Positions 29,084-40,565 of a stretch of DNA of 64,000 nt are shown piece after piece. The notes below the pieces were generated by a model that was not told the origin of the DNA, did no database searches, and was given only the letters and a program-made list of their open reading frames with translations. Position 1 is the stretch's first letter. The number at the start of each line of letters is the position of its first letter. The DNA lies in the NCBI GenBank assembly GCA_003640385.1, contig RCAB01000228.1, positions 34,630-98,629 on the forward strand, in the 5' to 3' direction. Position numbers and translations under genes: made by a program. The stretch is from Setaria digitata (Eukaryota > Nematoda > Chromadorea > Rhabditida > Setariidae).

Positions 29084-32000
29084 TTATTCGGCAAATGATA
29101 ACCACTTTGGTGGTTGCGTAGCACGAGGAGATGTCAGATACTTCGAACAATCAGGTTCTCGCTGACGACGATTTGTTGAATGCTACAAAAAAGGAAAAAA
29201 AGTTGAAGTCAAAGTCTCCAACTAGTAAAACAAATAATAAATGTTTTGGATTCTAGAATTTTTTAGTTTTAAGAAGACGGAAGAAATGTCATTACGCAGT
29301 AATGATATATCGAATAAAACAAGCTGATGCAAAAATGAACAAACCCAACAATTTTTCAAAAGAAATGATTTACCCGGCTAGGCTCATCTACTGAACAGCT
29401 GCTACTTCGCCTTTCTTTACGAGCAGGATCGTTCATAAACTTTTTGAACATATCCTGAAAAGAAAAAGTAGGAAAATCACACGAAAACAAAACCACTTAT
29501 AATGAAATTTTAAAATCAAACTTCATTGTCAGAATTCGGCTCTAAAGATGATAGACGCGCAACAGATGAGCTTCTAAGTATCGAAATTTTCGGCCCATGT
29601 ACTGGTTCCTTCTGCCAAGCTGGAGGTTCTCGTTTGGCATTAGAGGCTGCTGCTTCTAATCGTGCACGTGTCCTGGAAAGTAGGTGAAAGGAATACTTTC
29701 AAAGAAAAAATAATTCTCACAAATGAACATACAAAACCAAAATATTGATCATTTACTTACGCATAAACCACATGACGAACGTCAGTGCTTGGGTCGTAAT
29801 TATCTTTCAGACGCATCGTCAAGTCATAAACTTCATCTGTATCCAACGCCTCTTTTTCATGCAACGCAGTAAGATGAAATACCCATGCGTTTTGAAAGTT
29901 ATTTTGCAAGATATCCTGCCGATGTTTTTGCAGGAAAAGACGCTAGAAAGATGATAAATTCTTATAATTATTGAAGGAAAATACCTTAAAGATTCTAAGC
30001 AATAAAATCGAAGGAAAATATCAAGGTACTTACACAAGTGCGATATGTGTGGCATCGACCGAGTGGTTTGTGATTAAGATTGAGGAGAAAAATACTCCAT
30101 AACGACATAAAGTCTTTCTCAACACGCGACAAGTCGAGAAAATCTTCAATTTGCTGGAAAGAAAAAGTGAGACCAAGGCGTACAAAACATTACTTCTGCA
30201 GATTTTGTATAATACGAATAAAACAGGCTGCAAAACTTTACTCTGATGATGAATTCTCGCAGCCATTCCTGATCTGTCTGTTTCGTTGATATCTGCGTGC
30301 ACTTCATTAAAGGGTGTCTACTGCGGAAACCGAAATATGCTCTAGAAGTAATGTGAATTATCATGAAAGTCGAATCCTCATGTTGTGACACTATATATAG
30401 ATTTTAGTCAAACAAAGATTAATAACACGCTAGTACGAAAAGCTTACGCATTATTTCCTTTTGTTGCACGTCTTTCTCGATCAGCTTGCATGAAAAAAAT
30501 GCTAAGATCTTTCGGCATTTTACGAATAGCTCGTGCTTCAGCTCTGAAACAATGGTGAAACTGCACCGTTTTTGTGCATGCAAGAAAAAAAGACATTAAA
30601 AAGACAAAAAACTAACTTATGAACAATATAAGTTAGACGATCACTGGGAATGCAATGCTGTGGTATAACTCTATTACGGGAAGTTGTATACTGCCGAACC
30701 ATTGGACCTTCATATGAGCCATCGAAATGTTTGCGCACAAACACGTCAACAAAAACCGGCGCACTGTTATTAATGACAGCTGTCTGCCTAGCGTCACCCT
30801 ACATTAGTTATTAATATAAAACCATTGATTATGAAGCCACTTTTAGATAAAAAATTTAGCAGTTCAAATATATGCACAATATATTTCAAATTTCATTCAA
30901 CTTTTATATATTTCTCGCAACCAGAAACTAAATGTAATATAGTACATAAACATGTATAAGATACATAATTCTACTATAGCCTCAAAAATTGCTAAACAAC
31001 TTAACGTGAAAAACGCACTCTGTATACTATATCAAGTCTGGGATAACTCGTTCTCATATGAAGCAGTAAGGCAAACATATCAGGAAATGTTCCAAGGCAG
31101 AAAAAACATTTGTTAGCTGGAGATACGAAGCGCGTAACGACTCCATTACCATCCGGTTCGGGATATCCTTCGTAATGAAGCTCGGGAACTGTGACCTCAA
31201 AAAAGAGGATATGACTACTTCGAGTAAGAAAGTTAAATGTATGGCTAAAGTTTAAAAAAGAAAATATACCAGAAAAATATCTAATAGTTACCTTATCGTC
31301 TGGAGCAACAGATTTTGGTGGCACTATTTTGGAACACTTCTCGAATTTGGATGCTAAACTGTCAACCATGGCAGCCAAAGGCTTATCTCGTCGTGGAACA
31401 TCCAAACGATATTTATTCGGTGATGATGGAACTGACTTCGGTGATGATTTAGATGAAGCCAAGGGTTTGGACAATATGCGCCCATTCAAAACCTTCCCTG
31501 GTGAAACTTCTTTCAATGGAGAACAGTGTCCTAAAGTTTTATGTGTCGATTAAAAAGTTATTCCAAGAATGAAGCAATGAGAATTAAAAAAGGAAAACTG
31601 ACTTCTCACACCATTTGCAGGAGTTTCAACGGAGGCGTTTGAATTCAACAAATCACTTTTTACCGGATCTGATGAAGTTTCAGAGCAAAGCAGATGTTTA
31701 CTCTCCGGAAAGCTAGTATTCGGTTCGTCATTGTACCTCGTAATAAAGCGATAACTGAAAAGACAGAAGAAAAAAAAAAAGATAAATTTATACATTTTAT
31801 AGCCGATCTGTGAAAAAAAAAAGCATACCATATCTGCTTAGGAAATTCTAGCGACATTTCCCGCTTAAATCGTGATTTCATGTACTCTTCAAAACCCTGG
31901 AACATAAATGAGGATCTTCCATGTTCAGTGATGTTTCTAAAGAAATAACTTGATCTGATGCAGTCTCGGAACAAAGCAGATGTTTGCTCTCCGGAAAGCG

Positions 32001-35000
32001 AGATGTAAGCTAATAGTTTTATTAGAACAAAATAAACTACACTGTCATCTCTTTGAAGCCCAACTTCTGTAGACACGAGGCTGTGTGTAGATTCTTTTGC
32101 TGACAATTCACTGGTCTGACGAGAACGGTCAACGCAGCTTGTTGAAGCAGATGTGGCAAAGCCTAAATTATTCTAGCTCAGAAATATGAGTCCTGATATT
32201 TTGAAAAAAAAAAAAACTAACAGTAGCGTAGTTCTTTAAAACTACAGAAAATGAATAAATGAAAATTAAACTAATAATATACTTGAGCAACTTCTTGTTT
32301 CATCATCGTCTTCTGAAGAGCTCGATTCTCCACTATTATCCGGCACGATTGACATACGTACAAACGGACTCATATGCATTTTCTAAAAGACTCTTTTAGA
32401 GAAAAGATTTTCTAAAATTACACAACTGATATTGAAGCTGTTTCCTAATCTTGAGAAAAGATTCATTCAACTTGCAGCAGTATAAAACGCAGATAACACG
32501 GAAAGTGTTACCTTCCCCAAATCGATAAGCTTCTTCGTCAAAGTACCTTCTGAACGCCATCTATCACTCAAACTGAGAAGAGCGTCAGGGCTGAAAAACA
32601 TTAAAACACAGCTTTCATTTTAATTAAAAGCATAACCAACGTTAAAATCATAAAAGCAGAATCAAATCAAAAAGCTTTACTCGAAAAACAACGGAACTAA
32701 CATCAGTGTGATACTTCCATGGCCATATATTAAACCGTCAGATGTTTCGCCTTTCGCGACAGAAGATATGCAACGCGCACCATACATTGTTATGGAACCT
32801 TCACTATTTCTTAATTTATCTGGCGAAGACAGACAACTCACACGCCGGGTGACCTCAAATAATGAAAATAATACAACAGCAGTAGTGCTGAAGCAAACAG
32901 AACTTGTGCTCTTTTAGATATAGGAATGCACACCAATTACGTCATGATGAGTTTCAATTCACAAGTTCACTAAATCAAAACTCGATATCCAACAAAAAAA
33001 GAAAACATTGAAACACAAAAACTTCGCTCTCTCGTTCTGTCATAATGACTTCAGTTTTTATCGGATTTTATCTTAAAACAACAGCAGACGACATAAAAGT
33101 GCAATAAATCAGGAAATGTAGTTTTTTAAGCCTAGAATTTATCACGGACTTACATGAACGACTGTTTTTGAATCCTTATCCGTTTGTCGTGACGGAATGC
33201 TTCTCAACGATTTACCACCCAAAATGTGTGCGAATTCTTCGCCAGAAAAAGTAACACGAATAATGACATAATCATTTCTAAAAATAGAAACTACCGCAAA
33301 TCTGACCATAGTAATTCTTGACTGTCTGGAAATACCATTTGAGCAAATCCACTTGATTGTAAGAAAATTGTAAGAAGCACTCGACCCTTTCTAAATTACA
33401 TCAGTCCACCACAAAACTGTTACCTCTGTCTTCCACTGCAGTGCAGTGGACAGCCAATAGACAATGGTAAATCGATCGCAACAGGTTCACCGCGGGTATT
33501 TATCTGCATCTGCACTGTCGCAGAAGGAAGTCTCATCTAGATAACTTTACTTTGTATCTCATAATCCATTTTCTCACAACTGATTTTCATAAAAGGATTG
33601 ATGAAAAAACTAAATAAACTTATTGGGGTGTAAAAGTGATTTAACAAAAATAAAAATTACAATTTCACTAAAGACACCATCGACTTCACTTGAAAGGTAG
33701 ACAGTAATAACAGCTTGTCGATTACCTGTAAATAATTTTCTCTATTGTATATTTCATGAATAAGTTATACTTATTGAGTTCCAAAAAAGAAAAAATAAGA
33801 TACCAGGCAATTCTTTATTCCGAACATCGATAAATTTGATCATTGAGGTAGCATGTGAGCAGTTAACATGTCTTCTCGTTTCCTTCGACAAAGTATCTTT
33901 AGAATTTCCTTTCCTACTATCCTCTTCCTGTTTTAGGGCGCGCACCAAATCTGAGACAGCAGCTGAACTAGGCTTTGTTTTTGTATTCTGAAACATGACC
34001 TATATACATAAATATTTGCAATTAGCACTTGATTAGCGGAAAAAAAGAAGTGTGTGAAAGCCCACACCTTTTTCAATATTTCATTCCTTTTTCTGATAGC
34101 ATGAAGTATATCCATGATGTGTTGATGCTTGCGCAACTTCGTCCTCACTCCAACCTTCCCAGTAGCAGCAGTTACTGGACAAAGGGGAGGCATACAGTCA
34201 TCTCCTACTGTTACTGGCTGCAGCGACAATACAAAAATGATGAAAACACAAAACAGAAGAGAACAAGTTAAAGTAAATTGAAAATTCTAAAATTTTTCTA
34301 ATTCAACATAAGAATCTATGAGAAAATAGTAATTTTCCTGCAAACTTACGGCTGATCGCCTCATGTATATCAAATTCCTCTTTAAAAAAGGCCTATATAC
34401 TGGTCGAGCACTACCAATTTGCGTATCTGGCAGTGACATATATCGATAAAGTCGAATAGCCTCTGTAAAAATTCGAAATATTTCTCATCTGCTTATAGAG
34501 AGAAATAATTTCTAAACGATACTGAATCTAATGTCACTAATAAGAGTTTAAATAAGCAATAAACAAAAATGAACTTTTGAAGTGTTGCTCCAAATCGGAA
34601 TCTGCTTTCTTTTGAGGTTGTCGTTCTGTCAGCGCATCAAGCGAAGAGTCCTGCAATCACGAAGCGAGTATGCAAATGATTTCGTACAGACACATTGTGT
34701 TCGTAGTCCCAGTTCTCAAAATGGATATAAGGACTTTCCTAAAATGACGGCAAAGTGTCTTCGTAAATTTTGTAGAGTCGTAAGTCCTGAAATTCAAGCT
34801 GAGCAATGAATACATCGAAGGAAATAAAGCAAAGTACCTTAATTATATTAGTCTGTCGCATAATTTCTTCAATTTGTGGTCCAATATCATCGACAACTAT
34901 TTCCATATTTTTAATATCATTCTTGTTATGAGATAAACGAGTTCGTTTGGCATTTACAGGCCCTGAGCTACTACTTGCAGTATCATCATCACTATCATCA

Positions 35001-35831
35001 CCTCTGCCACGACGCCCTTTCTTTTCTAAATCCATTACAAAAATTATAACAATGAAGCTTGCTTTAGAGGTTCATGAAATATTCCGTTATTCTGATTTGT
35101 CAAATCAAGTAAGAAAAAATAAGTTGAGTAAAACAAGTTACTTGCTGCACCACCAGATGGTACTGTTGGAAGAGAAGGTATAGCAACAGCTGTTGAGCTT
35201 CGTCGTGAGCGTACTGGTGCAAAGTCGGGTGTATAACGCGTCTTTTCTGCCGTTATCCCATTGCTCTGTTGCCTGAGGAATATGATTAATTTTACTTTTA
35301 TCACAGTGCCAACTATAAATTCATCAGGAGATTTTGTCAAACAGCTTCTAAATAGAAACGAAGTTTCCGGGAGCGTAAATTACTATATTTTGCTTAGTAT
35401 CGTTTACCTATAAGGTTATTTACCTTAAACGTACAACAAGGATAATGTAATACTTGAACAGCACAACTCTCTATGTTCACTTCCAGGTCGAACAAATTAC
35501 GGTATGAAGCTTCTCGGAAATGTAATAAACATACAGTAATAAATACCTGGTTTTATATGGTGAAGTTGAAGCGTAAGTTCGACAACCACTGGGACTACTC
35601 TTCAGATCTCCTGCAGCAGTACTCCGACTCTCCGTTTTGCGAGGTTCTGCCAGGAGAGGAGATATTAGTTTTCGTTAGTTAATATAACTAATATTAAATA
35701 CGATTTACGCCGCCACCTCTTTTATTCCAGCCACAACTTCCACCATTTTCAGATCAAGTTATTAAAACAGATCAATTGCAGAATTAAAACCTACCAGCTT
35801 GACATCGAATATTCCCCTTTTCAGGGCTCAT
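29084..35831 (-). CDS. SUZ12: SUZ12 homologue, Polycomb repressive complex 2 subunit, 28 exons
   Basis: SUZ12 is the scaffold of PRC2, the histone H3K27 methyltransferase. Exons (minus): 35831-35795, 35646-35547, 35272-35142, 35025-34838, 34650-34575, 34462-34350, 34217-34068, 33987-33804, 33725-33661, 33536-33424, 33277-33154, 32910-32681, 32590-32512, 32382-32283, 32162-32065, 32009-31950, 31896-31829, 31754-31612, 31530-31292, 31195-31019, 30798-30617, 30543-30448, 30341-30242, 30153-30034, 29942-29761, 29672-29522, 29454-29374, 29182-29084. Phases close: 1161 residues (human 739). Diagnostic blocks: RPVYRPFLKRNLIYM (N-terminal conserved region); CFFC-x12-H-x4-Y, the SUZ12 finger with its last His replaced; KHFDGSYEGP after it; then a VEFS box with DQEWLREFII, QIEDFLDLSRVEKDFMSLW and NAWVFHLTALHE. 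An acidic/basic linker follows the start. Weakest points: the first four exons, the acceptor at 32911 and exon 32009-31950. The start follows TTATTCAG, a likely trans-splice acceptor. Confidence 0.9.
31664..31994 (-). repeat. Duplicated 48-bp coding segment inside SUZ12 (copies about 285 bp apart)
   Basis: Copy A lies at about 31664-31711 and copy B at about 31947-31994. They differ at five of 48 bases; four are silent and one changes Ser to Ala in the frame that reads FPESKHLLCSET. Confidence 0.85.
31950..32009 (-). CDS. Predicted 60-bp cassette exon of SUZ12 (duplicated segment, copy B)
   Basis: Minus-strand segment flanked by CTATTAG| and |GTTATT. It is open in phase 0 (20 codons, LTSRFPESKHLLCSETASDQ) between neighbours that are also phase 0 (donor GAA|gttggg after 32065; acceptor TTCCAG| before 31896). 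The two introns would be about 55 and 53 bases. Forty-eight bases are near-identical to part of the exon at 31754-31612. Reading straight through from 32162 is also open, in another frame, so an alternative without splicing is possible. Confidence 0.5.
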
Positions 35832-35846
35832 CGCAACTCGCTGAAT
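35796..35846 (-). promoter_or_regulatory. Likely SUZ12 transcript 5' end (trans-splice acceptor and start codon)
   Basis: Reading the minus strand, TAGTTATTCAG is followed within ten bases by the ATG at 35831. The first coding exon is only 37 bases and ends at a good donor, G|gtaggt. No further upstream exon in phase is visible. Confidence 0.45.
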
Positions 35847-38800
35847 AACTACACATTCAGCGACCAGTAGACAGACATACCTGGAACACTAAACATATGC
35901 AAGAGGATCTTTCTGCTACCTCTGAATTAACGACCAACAACTTAGTTCAGCTTTACGCCCTAAACCAAAAGTGTACCACAGGGATCGACCCCAGCATCTA
36001 TGGAACTGACTTTACGCCCTACACGAATGTTGCTAAGTGGTCACTGCGTAACGCACCCACGCATTTCTATGCTTTACAATGAAAATGGTAAATGCCACCT
36101 GCGTTGCGTGCACATTTCGCTTTGGGACCAACGCGCTCGCGTTAAATTTTCGGGCGCGTTCTTTCAACTGTTGCTCAACAAACAGCGCACCTGCACCGAC
36201 CAGCATACGTGCTATACGTCAACGTACAATGCATGTCACCACATATCTACACGTTTATGAATATGTGCCATTGGATATAGAGAGATATTTGCGCCACCAA
36301 ACTACTGTATGCCGCCCCCACTGTTGCGAAATAGAGAGACCTTAATTCGGTGGCTGGGAGTTTTTTTTCTGGAGTCCGTGAATTTTGGAATTCGGAAGAG
36401 GCAGGAGAACCGGAAAATAATCGTTGAAGGATAGCAGTAAACGAAATGCTGTTAAAAACTGTGTTCGATTCACAATACGTTTTTGAAAATTTTATTTGGC
36501 CTTCGACCCCTGTATTAGTGCGGGGGAAAGATGAGATTGATCGAAAGAAAGTGCTAGTTCAACAGCGAATCTTCCCTCCTGAGATCGTACTCGGTTGTTG
36601 TTCTGTTGATCAACATAGTACCACATGGAATGATTATGCATCGAAATCGTACCTCCTGAAGAGGCTTTTTTATTTCTCTTCCTCCTCATGTGCCAGATGA
36701 AAATAGCTATAGATCGTTGCTGTCTCTCGTAATGTTCAACCTTGATTTGGTTCATAAATAATAAGCATGTCATAACAAAATGTTCTGATCACCTTAACTT
36801 AACTTTCTTAATGAAATTGAATGAACGAATGACTGCGCTCATTTATCGATTGCATTGTGATGAACAACGGAGATATTCGTGCCGTGCATGACAAGTTGTA
36901 CATTGCCGGAGCGTAACCGGAATGGTATAAGTTATCCTTGATAAACGTTCATCCATCTTAAGAACAGTAGCATATCAGTTAAGTTGATGGTAGAACCTAG
37001 TTCATTTTCTCAGAGAAAGAAATGCTAGGGACGTACTGATCTGAGATTCACAAAGCGACTGTTTTCTAACCAGATGAATGAAGCTTTTTTCCTTTGCATT
37101 TTTCAGCAAATGCTGAGTGAAAGCATGGGTTAAAAATAAAAGGATGAGTTGGAATCTGATCGAAATTCTTTTCAGCTTCAGTCATTTGGGACTGTGTGCT
37201 TTGCAGAAGAATAAAGCCAAATTTTTCAAATATTTCCAAAAAAAAGGAAAAAGAAGGAAAAAACTCATTTTAATTGCATTACTATTATTTGAAAAAAAAG
37301 ATTTAAGCTGAAAGCTGATACTTCGCCTCTCGAAAGATTTTCCTTTTCAGACTATTATAGAAATTGGTAAAAGAATGCAAAAGATTACTCGATAAGAATA
37401 AAAATTATAGTAATCCGAATAGACTTAGTGTTTCGCAACCTTTTTTTCTTTTTTTCATCATGAGATTAAGTCCATGTTTTTTAGCTCGTTAATTATAAAT
37501 TGAAAACCTTAACAGCCTTCAAATATTAATCAGTACTTTATAAGGGACTAACCAGTGCAAGAATAATGTTAAGTGAACGTTCACTTATCTGTATGGGAAG
37601 TTAGAAATAGAAAGTTGGAATAAATCAGAAGAATAGGAACGGTGTGCTGCTCAGGGAGCTCCGCCTGCTGCATCTAATATCTTCTGAAGCAAAGTGTTCG
37701 AATTTTCAGCATTATCCGAAGCTGACTGTGTTCCATTCCAGTCTGAATTATTGCTATGCTGGAAAAGCTCAGTAGCCGTGAAAATCCTCTCGTCGTTTCT
37801 TGAACGGCGACACTCATTTGGTTTATTGTAAGAGAGAAGACGCTCCTCGATAAGTAGCATCTTTGAAAAGTTGCAAAGCCGAGAAAGGAAGCAGATTTGT
37901 CACCTTATACTTCCAGGTGTTTTATGCTCAAAACAAATAGTAGCCATGTATTTTTCTTTCTCTCTCTCTCTTTCCCTTCCTCTCTTTTGTTCAGCTCTCC
38001 AAGCAAAATGAGGCATTTCCATGGTTTCCTTTTCGATACACATACCGCTCCATTCCTTCTGCTTCTCGGTCTTTGAAGCATTTCACAGATTTTTTTTCTC
38101 ACCATTTATAGATTAAAACAATGCCATAAAGAACTCACATTATGAGTCCTTTATGGCTTCTTAATTTTAAAATGCGGATGTTTTCGGATCGTTATTTCTA
38201 GTAAAAGATATTTCGGATATTATCCTTTCTATAATGACATTTATTATCTGTCTGACTTTCGTTTCTTCCAGTCTCAACTTCCGCGCAATTTTTTTGTACT
38301 ACTTCTGATTGAATTTCAATATATGAAAACGTTTCTGAATACCTAGTTAATTTCAATGAGATAAATTGAATACATTCTCAAGAAATGGAAAAATAAAAAA
38401 CTCTGCTTCATATTTCTTCTTTTAAAAGTTGAAAAAAACAACCATGATAAATGTATTCATGCACGAAGAACAAGACGTATATTATGATTCCCTTACTGAT
38501 TTTAATTTTTTCCACACTGTCCGCAGATAGTAGAACTGGGACGGAAAGAGGAAATTAAATCAGCTTATTACTTTTCTTATTTCCTTTCGATCATCAGTTT
38601 TTTTTTTTTTTTTTTTTTTTGCTCCTGCAAGGGTCTCTTGTTTTTGACTGAACACCTAGCAAAACTACTATGTTATGGATGGCAACCGAGTTTTTACATA
38701 ACAATTTTTACATAAAAAATTGCTTATGTAAAACCAGTGTAGACGAATCGAAAATATGTGGATAAATTCCATCGATGTCAAGAGTTCAGTGAAAAGATAT

Positions 38801-40565
38801 CCTAACCAGTCAAACCCCTTTTGTAACAAATGTCAAAAAGCTGAAACAAGAACATTTTACAACCTAATCACACACATCAGAATATTTCTGCAAGAAATCT
38901 CAGTCTAATTGCTTACAATACTTGTAAAACTTCAAAACAATTCATTGAAGTTCGTGCGAAACTCCAGTATCAGCATTCAAGTGGAACTGAATTTTTCCAA
39001 TTAATAACTTTAAGTTAATTAGAATTCTATGGGGGTTCTTTTCTGAAAATGAGCACTGTTTCGTTAGCTCATTGTAATATATTCTGAGATATGTTCTTTA
39101 CTTCGAAGACCGGATCGGCAGTTCAAAATTTCCATTGGTTATCATGTGGAGGTAAATTTTTTTTCTGCTAAATAATTTATCTTTTTCATTGCCCTTGCAC
39201 TTTCGAACGTTTCAGATCTGCTCTCATTAGCTCCGTACAATCTAAATCTCTCAAAATTTATCACGCATTCAAAATCAAATTTACTGAAAGTTCTCAAAAA
39301 AAGTGTTTTGTTTCAGGAATTTACTGTGAAAATTTTTTCTCAAAAATTTATTTCTGAGAAGAAATTGTCTTTAGAAGCCTTTTAAAAAAAAAGAAAAAAA
39401 GAAAATCCGGCTTAAAATTGTTACATTAAAAATTTGCTTTATTTTGAGAAACTCCAAACATCTACCGATTTTTTTTCTTAGTTGAAACAGGTTTCTATCA
39501 TTGACCAAGTAAAAAATTGAACATTTTCGATATATCTCCAATCAAGCATTCATGTAACTTATGATGCGCAGTTTTTTACTTTTTAGATCGATAAGTTACA
39601 CTTTTAAAGTTAAACGTCCATCTTATAGTACTGCTCAAGTTCCATAACGACTTTTATTTTCAACAAGTGAATTGTTACTAGTACAAATCGCTAGTTTTTG
39701 ATTGACACGTAAAGAAAATTTCATTAGAAAATTAGCTGATAAAAGCATTTCTACTCACCATGATGGTGACAAGCTATGTCAAAGAAGACAACATGGTATC
39801 TGCATAATCGGCGATAAATGCAAATTTTCCTACTCAAGGGTTCACTGCACTTTTTTTTTTTCGTTAGATTTAGAACAGAGGACTTTCCTCTTCTCCCGTT
39901 ATCCTTCCAAAATCTATCCAGTCTGATCTTCATGTAGTGATAAAAAAGTAGCAATGATTGTTAGTGATTAAGTATAGAAAACGATCTTCTTCAGTCTACG
40001 TCAAGCATCTGTGGCGATGTCTTTCAAGGCATGCATTTTCCTCCTTTTTTAATAGTAATATCTAGCCAGTCTTTTTATTCGTTTTCAGGGCTATCATTGT
40101 AAATAACTTGAAAACGATTAACAGTAATAACGAACTCATTTAAAATTCTTATTTTACAAGTACTGATGATAAGATATTCATTCTTTTATCAATCCTTCTC
40201 GCCAGCTTCATCTATTTCACTTTTCTTTCTTATTTCATTACAAGGATATGTGGGAACTAAACAAAGTTTATGCAAATGTGAATTTTTATGATTACAGAAA
40301 CTGACATATAACCAGAAGGAGTGATCGTAAACATGCTGCAACTGCCAGTAAAAACAACAAAAGTAGAAAGGGATATGATATGGTTGTTACTACCGACAGC
40401 TCAAGTAATTAGATCCAACGGAAGGGATTAACAAATATGATGGAGTCTGAAAGTCTGCTTCGAAAGTAATTGCTTTCGCTTGAATGCTGAGCGTATAAAA
40501 TCCCTCACTATAACAGAAATAGAATATATATTTTAATTAATAGCAGTGTCATCTTTCCGCAAGTT
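35847..40565. other. Intergenic between divergent genes
   Basis: Contains the SUZ12 promoter side, a slightly GC-richer part at about 35880-36340, a poly-T run (about 38601-38620), and one small frame listed separately (37651-37860). Open frames at 36000-36345 and 36446-36700 have neither splice context nor recognisable protein features. Confidence 0.55.
37651..37860 (-). CDS. Possible small gene or terminal exon, 69 codons
   Basis: Minus-strand frame from ATG 37860 to TGA 37651, encoding a polar peptide (starts MLLIEERLLSYNKP, ends ILDAAGGAP). The ATG directly follows a TTTTCAAAG acceptor-like site, which would fit either a trans-spliced single-exon mRNA or the last exon of a longer gene. 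There is no signal peptide, no hydrophobic segment and no recognised domain. It could equally be a chance open frame in AT-rich DNA. Confidence 0.25.
   Translation of the reverse strand: MLLIEERLLSYNKPNECRRSRNDERIFTATELFQHSNNSDWNGTQSASDNAENSNTLLQKILDAAGGAP

Noticed and set aside
31329..31553. 74-codon + strand frame
   Set aside because: Antisense shadow of the SUZ12 exon 31530-31292.
32708..32917. 69-codon + strand frame
   Set aside because: Lies opposite the minus-strand SUZ12 exon 32910-32681; it is a shadow of that exon.
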